This document shows positions 1 through 8,842 of a DNA stretch of 64,000 nucleotides, piece by piece. The notes below the pieces were generated by a model. The model was not told the DNA's origin. It saw only the letters and a list, made by a program, of their open reading frames with translations, and made no database searches. This DNA is from Bradyrhizobium yuanmingense (GTDB lineage Bacteria > Pseudomonadota > Alphaproteobacteria > Rhizobiales > Xanthobacteraceae), in the NCBI RefSeq assembly GCF_029167105.1, contig NZ_JARFML010000005.1, forward strand, positions 62,001 to 126,000, in the 5' to 3' direction. The translations under genes were made by a program, and so were the position numbers. The first letter of the stretch is position 1. Each line of letters starts with the position of its first letter.

Positions 1-1758
1 GATTCGAAGACGCTGCTCGACGACCAGCTCGACGCGCTCGCCTCGGAGAGCAAGACCGCCGGCACCACCGGCGGCGACCTGGACTTCGCGCTGCTGGTCG
101 ACGGGTTGCAGGCCGAGCGCGAGCAGGGCATCACCATCGACGTGGCCTACCGCTTCTTCGCCACGAAGCTGCGCCGCTTCATCGTCGCCGACACGCCGGG
201 GCATGCGCAGTATACGCGCAACATGGCGACCGGCGCCTCCAATGCCGATCTCGCCGTGGTGCTGGTCGACGCGCGCAAGGGCGTGATCACGCAGACGCGC
301 CGCCACAGCCACATCCTGTCGCTGCTCGGCATCCGCCACGTCGTGCTCGCCGTGAACAAGATGGACCTGATCGGATTTGACGGCGATCGCTTCGCTTGCA
401 TCACCGCCGAATACCTGACTCTGGCCGGCCAGCTCGGGATCTCCCAGGTTCAGTGCATCCCGGTCGTTGCGCCCGACGGCGACAACATCGTCGCTGCGAG
501 CACGCGCATGCCCTGGTACGAGGGGCCGACCATTACGGCCTATCTGGAATCCGTGGACGTCGCCGGCGACGCCTCGCAGCAGCCGTTCCGGCTGCCGGTG
601 CAGTGGGTGAGCCGGCCGCATGCGAATTTTCGCGGCTTCTGCGGACGGATCGCGAGCGGAACGATCGCGGTGGGCGATGCCGTTCGCGCGCAACCGTCGG
701 GACACCAGACCCGCATCGCGCGCATTCTCACGCCCGCCGGCGAGCGCAATCACGCAAGGTCGGGCGAGTCCATCACCCTAACGCTCGCCGATGAGATCGA
801 CGTCAGCCGCGGCGACGTGCTGACCGCCGCATCTGCAGCGCCGGTGTCGGATCAGCTCGCGGCCCATCTCGTCTGGTTCGATGGCGAGGCCATGGTCGCC
901 GGCCGGCGCTATCTGCTCCGGTGCGGCACCGCCTCGACGGGCGCGGTGATCACGGAACTCAAGCACCGGATCGCCATCGACACCATGGCGCGGGAAAGCG
1001 CCACCACGCTCGACGTCAACGAGATCGGCTATGTCCATCTCGATCTCGACCGCCCGCTGGTGTTCGAGGCCTACCGCGACAACCGCGAGATGGGCAGTTT
1101 CATCCTGATCGACCCGATCAGCCATCGCACTGCCGCGGCGGGAATGATCGACATGTCGCTCCGCCGCGCCACCAACGTTCATTGGCAGCGGCTTGCGGTC
1201 GACAAATCCGTGCGAGCCCGGCTGAAGCAGCAACGTCCCTGCGTGCTCTGGTTCACGGGGCTGAGCGGCGCCGGCAAATCGACCATCGCCAATCTCGTCG
1301 ACAGCCGGCTTGCCGAGCTCGGGCGCCATGCCGCGTTGCTCGACGGCGACAATCTTCGTCACGGCATCAACCGCGACCTCGGCTTTTCCAACGCGGAGAG
1401 AACGGAGAACGTCCGGCGCGTCGCGGAGATCGCGGGGCTGTTCGTCGAGGCCGGCTTGATCGCGCTGGTGGCGCTGATCTCGCCGTTCCGCAGCGAGCGC
1501 GAGCTGGCGCGCCAGCGGCTCGCAACGGGCGAGTTCATCGAGATCCATGTCGCGACGCCGCTTGCCGAATGCGAGCGCCGCGATCCCAAGGGGCTCTATC
1601 GCAAGGCTAGGTCGGGCCAGCTGCCGGCATTCACCGGCATCGATCATCCCTATGAAGCGCCGCTGGCGCCCGACATCACCATCGACACCTCGGAAATGTC
1701 GAGCGAGGCGGCCTGCGAGCGCATCATCCGCTACTTGCGAGCGCACAATTACCTGTAG
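1..1758 (+). CDS. cysNC: Bifunctional sulfate adenylyltransferase subunit 1 / adenylylsulfate kinase (CysN-CysC fusion), 5'-truncated
   Basis: The open frame runs in from the left edge, so the start lies outside the window; 585 codons are visible. The N-terminal half is an EF-Tu-like GTPase. The window opens at DSKTLLDDQL, directly after where the family's P-loop should be, followed by the switch region (EREQGITID), the G3 motif DTPGH (about codon 64) and NKMD (about codon 119). The C-terminal ~170 residues are an APS kinase with its own P-loop GLSGAGKS (about codon 420) and the DGDNLRHGINRDLGFS motif. Together with CysD, CysN makes adenosine 5'-phosphosulfate from sulfate and ATP with GTP hydrolysis, and the CysC part phosphorylates it to PAPS. 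The activities act in cytosolic sulfate assimilation; the same fusion is called NodQ where it serves Nod-factor sulfation, but nothing here points to that. cysD presumably lies just upstream. Confidence 0.95.
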   Translation, partial: DSKTLLDDQLDALASESKTAGTTGGDLDFALLVDGLQAEREQGITIDVAYRFFATKLRRFIVADTPGHAQYTRNMATGASNADLAVVLVDARKGVITQTRRHSHILSLLGIRHVVLAVNKMDLIGFDGDRFACITAEYLTLAGQLGISQVQCIPVVAPDGDNIVAASTRMPWYEGPTITAYLESVDVAGDASQQPFRLPVQWVSRPHANFRGFCGRIASGTIAVGDAVRAQPSGHQTRIARILTPAGERNHARSGESITLTLADEIDVSRGDVLTAASAAPVSDQLAAHLVWFDGEAMVAGRRYLLRCGTASTGAVITELKHRIAIDTMARESATTLDVNEIGYVHLDLDRPLVFEAYRDNREMGSFILIDPISHRTAAAGMIDMSLRRATNVHWQRLAVDKSVRARLKQQRPCVLWFTGLSGAGKSTIANLVDSRLAELGRHAALLDGDNLRHGINRDLGFSNAERTENVRRVAEIAGLFVEAGLIALVALISPFRSERELARQRLATGEFIEIHVATPLAECERRDPKGLYRKARSGQLPAFTGIDHPYEAPLAPDITIDTSEMSSEAACERIIRYLRAHNYL

Positions 1759-1792
1759 CGACCGGGACGAGTTCTGCCTCGGATGCAACGGC

Positions 1793-1820
1793 GTCATGGC
1801 CGGGCTTGTCCCGGCCATCC
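1793..1820. repeat. Short palindromic intergenic repeat
   Basis: Arms ATGGCCGGG (1796-1804) and CCCGGCCAT (1810-1818) form a 9-bp stem 35 bp after cysNC. It resembles the other GTCATNCCGGG-type palindromes in the window. It could also act as a transcription barrier, but there is no T-tract. Confidence 0.6.
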
Positions 1821-1913
1821 ACGCCGCCGCAATCGGGTACCCCGAGAGGATAGAGCCCTCACCGGCGCCGTCGGCGCGACCTCTCCCGCAAGCGGAGAGG
1901 TTAAGTAAGCGCC

Positions 1914-2123
1914 TCAGAAGTCGGAAGCGATGCCCTTGCGCTCCCAATCGCCGTAGCGGGTGGGCTCGGGCCCCTGCGGCCCCTGCAGCTCCTTCGCCTT
2001 GGTCTCGTTCTTGGCCTCATCCTTGGCCTTGGCGGCAGCAGCCTGCCGGCGCGCCTCGGCCTCGGCCAGCGCGCGCTGGGCGGCCGGCGACAGCGACTTG
2101 CGATCGGGAACGGGGTCACTCAT
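1914..2123 (-). CDS. DUF1674 / SDHAF4-type succinate dehydrogenase assembly factor
   Basis: A 69-residue protein beginning MSDPVPDRK. The middle is an Ala/Lys/Glu-rich helix, and the C-terminus carries the family signature GPEPTRYGDWERKGIASDF, the most conserved part of DUF1674/SDHAF4. In the family the protein binds the flavoprotein SdhA before the complex assembles. The ATG at 2123 is preferred over an in-frame upstream ATG at 2231, because the extra 36 residues are not family-like and would cross the promoter region shared with the divergent rsmB-like gene. Confidence 0.85.
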   Translation of the reverse strand: MSDPVPDRKSLSPAAQRALAEAEARRQAAAAKAKDEAKNETKAKELQGPQGPEPTRYGDWERKGIASDF

Positions 2124-2311
2124 CGCCGCGCTTTCTAGCGCAGGACCGGACACAACGCGATGCCCAATAACGCATTCCTGAAATCGGCTCGGAGCGCTGA
2201 AAAACTCGCAAGCGATTCTTACATTTGGCATATTCGCGTGTCAGAGATCGCCTTCTCAAGGCATGCGCCCATCGCGGCGGAACTGCCGCTCGTTCAGAAC
2301 CTTGCTTCCGC

Positions 2312-3658
2312 ATGCCATCTCAACGTTTCGTCCCTCCGTCCGAAGTGCCCGGCCTTGCGGCGCGACGGATTGCCGCCGACATCGTCGACGGCGTGCTGCA
2401 CAAGCACCGCACGCTCGACGACCAGCTCGACGGCGGCGGTGCCCATCCCGGACTGAAGACGCTGGCCGACCGCGACCGCGCGCTGATGCGGCGCCTGGTC
2501 GCCACCGTGCTGCGCCGGCTCGGCACGCTCGGCCATGTGCTGTCCCGCCTGCTCGACAAGGGCGTTCCCTCCGACGCGCCACGCGCGCAGAGCGCACTCT
2601 TGATCGGCGCCGCCCAGATCCTCTGGATGGACGTGCCGGATCACGCCGCGGTCGATCTCTCCGTCCGCCTCGTGCAATCCGACCGCCGCGCCGCGCGCTA
2701 TGCCGGGCTCGTCAACGCCGTGCTGCGTCGCTGCGCGCGCGAGGGCAAGGCGCTGGTCGAGGAGGTCGCGACGCAATCGCTGGATCTGCCGCCATGGCTG
2801 CTCGCGCGCTGGAGCGCGCATTATGGCGAGGCGACCGCACGAGACATGGCATCGGCGCTCGGCCACGAGCCCTCGCTCGATCTCACGGTGAAATCGGATC
2901 CCGCCCAATGGGCAAGCCGCCTGCATGGTGAGACGCTGCCGACGGGAACGGTGCGGATGCTGCTGCATGGTTCGGTGACCATGCTGCCCGGCTTCGCCGA
3001 AGGACAATGGTGGGTACAGGATGCCGCCGCCGCGTTGCCCGCCCGGCTGTTCGGCGATGTCAAAGGCAAGTCCATTGCCGATCTCTGCGCCGCCCCTGGC
3101 GGCAAGACCGCGCAGCTGGCGCTCTCGGGCGCGCAGGTCACGGCGATCGACCGCTCGCCGGCACGGGTGGCGCGTTTGCGCGAAAACCTGGCGCGGCTGT
3201 CGCTGCAGGCCGAGACCGTCGTCGCTGACGCCGTGGAATGGGCTGGCCCGGCGGAGGCGTTCGACGGTATTTTGATCGATGCTCCCTGCACCTCCACCGG
3301 CACGATCCGCCGGCATCCCGACGTCGCATGGCTGCGGCAGGACTCCGACATCGCTACCCTGGCCGCGCTACAGCAGCGGCTGCTGCGCAAGTCGGTGTCG
3401 CTGCTCAAGCCGGGCGGGACGCTGGTCTATTGCACCTGTTCGCTGGAACCCGAGGAGGGCGAGCAGGCGGTGGCGGCACTGCTCGCCACCGAGCCCGCGC
3501 TTCGCCGCGCTCCGATCGTGGCATCGGAGGTTGCGGGCCTCGACGAAATCCTCAACCGGGACGGCGACCTGCGCACCCTGCCCTGCCATCTGCCGAACGC
3601 CGATCCCAGGCTCGGCGGGCTCGACGGATTTTTCGCGGCCCGGCTCGTTAAATCCTGA
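2312..3658 (+). CDS. rsmB: RsmB/Fmu-type rRNA (cytosine-C5) methyltransferase
   Basis: 448 residues from the ATG at 2312. The N-terminal ~150 residues are the NusB-like helical RNA-binding domain found in RsmB. The catalytic domain has the SAM motif DLCAAPGGKTAQL (about residue 257), DAPCTSTGTIRRHPD (about 323) with the PC motif, and VYCTCSLEPEEGEQ (about 374) containing the catalytic cysteine. The family methylates C967 of 16S rRNA in E. coli. An in-frame extension upstream to 2225 is possible but looks unlike the family. The gene is divergent from the SDHAF4-like gene and followed by a heparinase-like gene and purH on the same strand, an order I associate with Rhizobiales. Confidence 0.92.
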   Translation: MPSQRFVPPSEVPGLAARRIAADIVDGVLHKHRTLDDQLDGGGAHPGLKTLADRDRALMRRLVATVLRRLGTLGHVLSRLLDKGVPSDAPRAQSALLIGAAQILWMDVPDHAAVDLSVRLVQSDRRAARYAGLVNAVLRRCAREGKALVEEVATQSLDLPPWLLARWSAHYGEATARDMASALGHEPSLDLTVKSDPAQWASRLHGETLPTGTVRMLLHGSVTMLPGFAEGQWWVQDAAAALPARLFGDVKGKSIADLCAAPGGKTAQLALSGAQVTAIDRSPARVARLRENLARLSLQAETVVADAVEWAGPAEAFDGILIDAPCTSTGTIRRHPDVAWLRQDSDIATLAALQQRLLRKSVSLLKPGGTLVYCTCSLEPEEGEQAVAALLATEPALRRAPIVASEVAGLDEILNRDGDLRTLPCHLPNADPRLGGLDGFFAARLVKS

Positions 3659-3776
3659 TTTTGCACTGGATTTTGCGACCACGACCCTGATTCGCGCCGT
3701 TCAAGGTGGTGTCAGGCGTCCGATTTTGGGATTAATAAGGATTCGTCGCTGATCCTCTCCCCCATCAAGGCAAGGC

Positions 3777-5534
3777 GTGTCGGTCGCTCAACGCAGACGT
3801 ATCTCGACGCTGGTCATGAACCGCTTCGCGCGGAACATGCTGGCGCGCGCGGGCGGCGGTTCCGTTGTGCTGTCGCGGGTCTGGCCCGGTCGCACCGACC
3901 GGCTGATCATCGCGCCGCATGACCTGCGGACCGCGGATGCGACTCGCGCCGCCGAGATCTATGCCGGCCGCTTCGTCTTCGCCGGCAAGATCGTCAATTG
4001 CCACGGCCGCTCGATCTTCGATCTCGAGCCGCCGTCGGAGGATTGGGAGGTTGCGCTGCTCGGCTTCGGCTGGCTGCGGCACTTGCGCGCCGCCGATACG
4101 GCGCTGACGCGGGCGAATGCGCGCGCGCTCATCGAGGACTGGATCGCCAACCCCGCCAACAAGCGCCGCCCCGTCGCACGCCGTGCCGACGTGCTGGCGC
4201 GGCGCGTGATCTCGCTGCTGTCGCAGGCGCCGCTGGTGCTGAGCGAGACCGACAACAAGTTCTACCGCCGTTACTTGCGGGCGCTGGCGCGCGAGATCCG
4301 CTTCCTGCGCTACACCATGGTCGACATTCCGGACGGGGTGCCGAAGCTGCAGGTGCTGATCGCGCTGTGCTATTCGTCCCTCTGCCTCGCCAACCAGACG
4401 CGTCACATCCGCAGCGCCTCCAAGAAGCTGTCCGACGAATTGCAGCGGCAGATCCTGCCCGATGGCGGCCACATCTCGCGCAATCCGGGCGCGCTGATCG
4501 AGCTCCTGATCGACCTCTTGCCGCTGCGGCAGACGTTTGCCGCGCGCAATATCGCGCCGCCGCCGGCGCTGCTCAATGCGATCGACCGCATGATGCCGAT
4601 GCTGCGCTTCTTCCGGCACGGCGACGGCAATTTCGCCCTGTTCAACGGCATGAGCGCGACCTCGTCCGACCTGCTCGCCACGCTGCTCGCCTATGACGAC
4701 ACCCACGGTGCGCCGATGGCGAACATGCCGCATACCGGCTTTCAGCGCCTCGATGCTGGCCAGACCACTGTGATCATCGACACCGGCCCGCCGCCGCCGG
4801 CCGGCGTCAGTCACGACGCCCATGCCGGCTGCCTGTCGTTCGAATTGTCGTCCGGCATCAGCCGTATCGTCACCAATTGCGGCATGCCGACCACCGGCCG
4901 CGACAATTGGCGGCCGTTCGCGCGCAGCACGGCGGCGCATTCGACCCTGACCTATCACGAGACGTCGTCATGCCAGTTCGTCGAGATGTCGGCGATGAAG
5001 CGGCTCCTGCACGGCGCGCCCGTCACCAGTGGCCCCGTCGAGGTCGAGAGCTATCGCGAGGTCGTGCAGAACGGCACGCTGCTCACGACCTCGCATGACG
5101 GCTATCTCGCCAAGTTCGGCGCGATCCACCGCCGCGTGCTGATGATCGCCAATGACGGCGCGCGCATCGACGGCGAGGACGCGCTGTCGCCGCCGCAGGG
5201 CGGACGCTTCAAGGGCGCCGATGCCGATTTCGCGCTGCGCTTCCATCTGCATCCGGCGGTGAAGGCAAGCCGGCTGTCGGATGCGCGCGGCGTCATGCTG
5301 GTGCTGCCGAACCGCGACGTCTGGACCTTCGAGGCATTGGACGACAAGGTCGATCTCGAGGACAGCGTATTCCTGGCCGGCAATGACGGCCCGCGCCGCA
5401 CCGCCCAGATCGTGATCCGTCAGAACGCCCGCCAGGCGCCGTCGATCCGCTGGAGCTTTGTCCGCTCCACCGCCTCGCCCGCAGTGACCAATGCCCGCCG
5501 CAACGCCCGGCGCGAGCCGGAACTTCCGTTGTAA
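3777..5534 (+). CDS. Heparinase II/III family protein
   Basis: 585 residues starting at a GTG (SVAQRRRISTL...); an ATG 12 codons in is an alternative. The N-terminal two thirds form the all-helical toroid typical of heparinase II/III-like lyases. The C-terminal third is the beta-sandwich heparinase_II_III domain, with segments such as CLSFELSSGISRIVTNCG and NWRPFARSTAAHSTLT matching its usual layout. No signal peptide is obvious, so export is uncertain. Members are polysaccharide lyases, but those in this rsmB-purH context are not characterised as far as I know, and the substrate cannot be read from sequence. Basic segments near both ends (RRNARREPELPL at the C-terminus) are noticeable. Confidence 0.82.
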   Translation: MSVAQRRRISTLVMNRFARNMLARAGGGSVVLSRVWPGRTDRLIIAPHDLRTADATRAAEIYAGRFVFAGKIVNCHGRSIFDLEPPSEDWEVALLGFGWLRHLRAADTALTRANARALIEDWIANPANKRRPVARRADVLARRVISLLSQAPLVLSETDNKFYRRYLRALAREIRFLRYTMVDIPDGVPKLQVLIALCYSSLCLANQTRHIRSASKKLSDELQRQILPDGGHISRNPGALIELLIDLLPLRQTFAARNIAPPPALLNAIDRMMPMLRFFRHGDGNFALFNGMSATSSDLLATLLAYDDTHGAPMANMPHTGFQRLDAGQTTVIIDTGPPPPAGVSHDAHAGCLSFELSSGISRIVTNCGMPTTGRDNWRPFARSTAAHSTLTYHETSSCQFVEMSAMKRLLHGAPVTSGPVEVESYREVVQNGTLLTTSHDGYLAKFGAIHRRVLMIANDGARIDGEDALSPPQGGRFKGADADFALRFHLHPAVKASRLSDARGVMLVLPNRDVWTFEALDDKVDLEDSVFLAGNDGPRRTAQIVIRQNARQAPSIRWSFVRSTASPAVTNARRNARREPELPL

Positions 5535-5699
5535 ACAGGCGCGATCCGGCCCTATCTACCCGTTGAGAGCGACGCCAAAAGCTGCTATCGAGCGCTCGCT
5601 CGCGCGACTGGCGACCTTGGATGGAGCACCATCGGGAAGCGCGGGACATATAAGCCGCGCGCCTGGGCATAGACACTCCCTGAACAGAGGATCTTGCTC

Positions 5700-7292
5700 A
5701 TGACTGACCATCCCCGCCGCGTCACACGCGCCCTTCTCTCCGTCTCCGACAAGACCGGCCTGATCGAGTTCGCCAAGGCGCTCGCCGCGCACGATGTCGA
5801 GCTGGTCTCGACCGGCGGCACCGCGAAAGCGATCGCCGCGGCCGGCCTTAAGGTGAAGGACGTCTCCGACCTCACCGGCTTCCCCGAGATGATGGACGGC
5901 CGCGTCAAGACGCTGCATCCGAAGGTGCATGGCGGCTTGCTCGCGATCCGCGACAACAAGGAGCACGCGGAGGCGATGAAGGCGCACGGCATCGCGCCAA
6001 TCGACCTGCTCGTCGTCAATCTCTATCCGTTCGAAGCGACCGTCGACACAGGCGCGGGCTTCGAGGATTGCATCGAGAACATCGACATCGGCGGCCCCGC
6101 GATGATCCGCGCCGCTGCCAAGAACCACGACGATGTTGCCGTCGTCGTCGAGGCGCAGGACTATCAGGACGTGCTCGACGAGCTCGCCGCCAACAAGGGC
6201 GCGACCACGCTGAAGCTGCGCCGGCGGCTCGCCGCGAAGGCCTATGCCCGCACTGCGGCCTATGACGCCGCGATCTCGAACTGGTTCAACCGTCAGGTCG
6301 AGATCGACGCGCCCGACTTCCGCGCTTTCGGCGGCCGACTGATCCAGTCGCTGCGCTACGGCGAGAACCCGCACCAGACCGCCGCCTTCTACGCGACGCC
6401 GGACAAGCGCCCCGGCGTCTCCACCGCGCGGCAGCTCCAGGGCAAGGAGCTCTCCTACAACAACATCAACGACACCGACGCGGCCTATGAATGCATCGGC
6501 GAGTTCGACGCCAAGCGCACCGCGGCCTGCGTCATCGTCAAGCATGCCAATCCCTGCGGCGTCGCCGAAGGGCCGAACCTCGTCGAGGCCTATCGCAGGG
6601 CGCTGGCCTGCGATTCCACCTCGGCCTTCGGCGGCATCATCGCGATGAACCGCGCCCTCGACGCCGACACCGCGCGCGAGATCACCAAGATCTTCACCGA
6701 GGTCATCATCGCGCCCGACGCCAGCGAAGAGGCGATCGCCATCATCGGCGGCAAGAAGAACCTGCGCCTGCTGCTCGCCGGCAGCCTGCCCGATCCGCGT
6801 GCGCCGGGCCTGACCGCCAAGACGGTGGCCGGCGGCCTCTTGGTGCAAAGCCGCGACAACGCCGTGGTCGACGACATGACGTTCAAGGTCGTCACCAAGC
6901 GCGCGCCGACGGATGCGGAGATGCGTGATCTGAAGTTTGCGTTCCGGGTGGCAAAACACGTCAAGTCCAACACCATCATCTACGCCAAGGATCTCGCCAC
7001 CGTCGGTATCGGCGCGGGTCAGATGAGCCGGGTGGATTCAGCGCGGATCGCCGCACGCAAGGCGCAGGATGCGGCGGCCGAGCTGAAGCTCGCCGAACCG
7101 CTCACCAAGGGTTCGGTGGTGGCCTCGGATGCGTTCTTCCCGTTCGCCGACGGCATGCTCGCCTGCATCGAAGCCGGCGCCACCGCCGTGGTGCAGCCCG
7201 GCGGCTCCATGCGCGACGACGAGGTGATCAAGGCCGCCGACGGGCACGGCATCGCCATGGTGTTCACGGGGACGCGGCACTTCAGGCATTGA
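5700..7292 (+). CDS. purH: Bifunctional AICAR formyltransferase / IMP cyclohydrolase
   Basis: 530 residues, the usual PurH length. The N-terminal MGS-like IMP cyclohydrolase domain has [11 protein letters not shown], the STGGTAKAI loop and [15 protein letters not shown]. The C-terminal formyltransferase domain has [36 protein letters not shown] and [10 protein letters not shown]. It carries out the last two steps of de novo purine synthesis in the cytosol, AICAR to FAICAR to IMP. The ATG at 5700 follows AGAGG by about 10 nt; a TTG two codons upstream is a less likely start. Confidence 0.97.
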   Translation: MTDHPRRVTRALLSVSDKTGLIEFAKALAAHDVELVSTGGTAKAIAAAGLKVKDVSDLTGFPEMMDGRVKTLHPKVHGGLLAIRDNKEHAEAMKAHGIAPIDLLVVNLYPFEATVDTGAGFEDCIENIDIGGPAMIRAAAKNHDDVAVVVEAQDYQDVLDELAANKGATTLKLRRRLAAKAYARTAAYDAAISNWFNRQVEIDAPDFRAFGGRLIQSLRYGENPHQTAAFYATPDKRPGVSTARQLQGKELSYNNINDTDAAYECIGEFDAKRTAACVIVKHANPCGVAEGPNLVEAYRRALACDSTSAFGGIIAMNRALDADTAREITKIFTEVIIAPDASEEAIAIIGGKKNLRLLLAGSLPDPRAPGLTAKTVAGGLLVQSRDNAVVDDMTFKVVTKRAPTDAEMRDLKFAFRVAKHVKSNTIIYAKDLATVGIGAGQMSRVDSARIAARKAQDAAAELKLAEPLTKGSVVASDAFFPFADGMLACIEAGATAVVQPGGSMRDDEVIKAADGHGIAMVFTGTRHFRH

Positions 7293-7302
7293 CGCGATTT
7301 GC

Positions 7303-7337
7303 GTAGCCCGGATGGAGCGCAGCGCAATCCGGGCTAC
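7303..7337. repeat. GTAGCCCGGAT palindromic repeat after purH
   Basis: Perfect 11-bp arms GTAGCCCGGAT (7303-7313) and ATCCGGGCTAC (7327-7337) around a 13-nt loop. The element sits between the convergent purH and MFS genes. The hairpin could end transcription from both sides, although it has no T-tract. I recognise it as a common intergenic palindrome of Bradyrhizobium-type genomes. Confidence 0.75.
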
Positions 7338-7353
7338 AGGACAACGGCGGGAG

Positions 7354-8745
7354 TTACGACTCCCGCACCCGCATCAACAGGCCCAATCCCGCGACAAAGA
7401 ACACGACGAGCACGGCCATGCCGGCCTTCTGGCTGGCGGTCATCGCGGTGACCGTGCCGATCAGGAGCGGGCCGATGAAGGACGTCACCTTCCCGGTCAG
7501 CGCAAACAGGCCGAAATATTGCGCGATGCGATCCTTCGGCGCGAGATGGATCAGCAGCGTGCGGGAGGCGGCCTGGAGCGGGCCGCCGGCTGCACCGATC
7601 AGGCAGCCCAGCACGAGATAGGCGCGCTCGGCCGCACTCGAGAACAGGGCAGCGCCCGCTTGCGGCGGCGCGGTCTTGACGAACAGGACGCTGTCCTTGT
7701 CGACCAGAAGAATCGCGGCCACCGACAGCAGCAGGACCAGCAGGCTGCCGGCGATGACGCGCTTCGGCCCGAGACGATCATCCAGCTTGCCGCCGAGCCA
7801 TGCGCCGAGCGCGCCGGCGATCGCGAGCATGATGCCGAACGTCCCGATCTGGATGGTGTGCCAGCCGAAGGTGCCCGCGGCATAGATGCCGCCGAAGGCG
7901 AACAGCGACACCAGACCGTCGGTGTAGATCATGTTGGCGAGCAGGAATGCCGCGAGCGATTTCTGCCTCGGCAGACTCTTGATCGACTGCTTCAGCTCCG
8001 ACAGGCCCTCGCGCAACGCCTCGCCCAGCGGGCGCTTCGCCGGATAATCCGGCGTGAACAGGAACATCGGCGTCACGAAGATGATGAACCACAGCGCGGT
8101 CAGCGGCCCCGCGGCACGATCGCCCTGACGTGTGAGGGGATCGAGGCCGAAGAGCGGCGTGACGCCAAGCAGCGTGCGGCCGGTCTCGGGATTGGCGGCG
8201 AGCAGGCCGAGCACGATGATCAGGCTGACGATGCCGCCAATGTAGCCCGTGGCCCAGCCGGTGCCGGAGAGACGGCCGATCCGCTCCGGCGGCACCAGGG
8301 TCGGCATCATCGCGTTGTTGAAGAGGGTGGCAAATTCCGCACCAACGCTGGCGAGCGCAACTGCGGTGAGCACCAGCGGAATGACTGCATGATCGCCGGG
8401 CTTGCCGATCCAGAGCGTGCAGGACGCCAGCACCAGCACCGTACCGAAACCTGCGATCCACGGTTTCCTGCGGCCCGAAGCGTCGGCGATGGCGCCGAGC
8501 ACCGGCGACAACAGCGCGATCGCAAGGCCCGCGGCCGCCATCGCAAAGCCCCACAAGGATTGACCGGTGGCGGGATTTGGCGCAATGGCCGTCGCGAAAT
8601 AGGGCGCGAACACGAAGGTCGTGATCAGCGTGAAATATGGCTGCGCGGCCCAATCGAAGAAGATCCAACTCACGACGGCGGCTCGCGGCGGATAGGTCCG
8701 CGCCATGCCGGCCATGCGCGCATCCGGGGCGATTGTCGTCATCAC
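7354..8745 (-). CDS. MFS transporter, UMF1 / Atg22-like family
   Basis: 463 residues with about 12 hydrophobic segments. The N-terminus carries the UMF1-type signature SWIFFDWAAQPYFTLITTF, followed by the motif-A-like loop GAIADASGRRKPWI after the second segment. The central loop (PLTRQGDRAAGPLTALW and PAKRPLGEALREGL) separates the two six-helix bundles. It is an inner-membrane transporter; the bacterial UMF1 branch has no well-established substrate, and some relatives are tied to amino-acid efflux. Two adjacent ATGs (8745, 8742) are both plausible starts. Confidence 0.85.
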   Translation of the reverse strand: MMTTIAPDARMAGMARTYPPRAAVVSWIFFDWAAQPYFTLITTFVFAPYFATAIAPNPATGQSLWGFAMAAAGLAIALLSPVLGAIADASGRRKPWIAGFGTVLVLASCTLWIGKPGDHAVIPLVLTAVALASVGAEFATLFNNAMMPTLVPPERIGRLSGTGWATGYIGGIVSLIIVLGLLAANPETGRTLLGVTPLFGLDPLTRQGDRAAGPLTALWFIIFVTPMFLFTPDYPAKRPLGEALREGLSELKQSIKSLPRQKSLAAFLLANMIYTDGLVSLFAFGGIYAAGTFGWHTIQIGTFGIMLAIAGALGAWLGGKLDDRLGPKRVIAGSLLVLLLSVAAILLVDKDSVLFVKTAPPQAGAALFSSAAERAYLVLGCLIGAAGGPLQAASRTLLIHLAPKDRIAQYFGLFALTGKVTSFIGPLLIGTVTAMTASQKAGMAVLVVFFVAGLGLLMRVRES

Positions 8746-8842
8746 GCAGTACCCATCACGAACAGTTTTGCCTCTCTTAGAGCAAACGGTATAGCATTAC
8801 GGTGACGGGTGTGAACCGGTTCAACGCCACGGCGGGAATTTG

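Noticed and set aside
7312..8805. A 497-codon plus-strand open frame opposite the MFS gene
   Set aside because: It is rich in Arg, Gln, His and Glu with no hydrophobic pattern or known motif, as expected for the antisense of a GC-rich membrane-protein gene; the minus-strand reading has clear UMF1 features.
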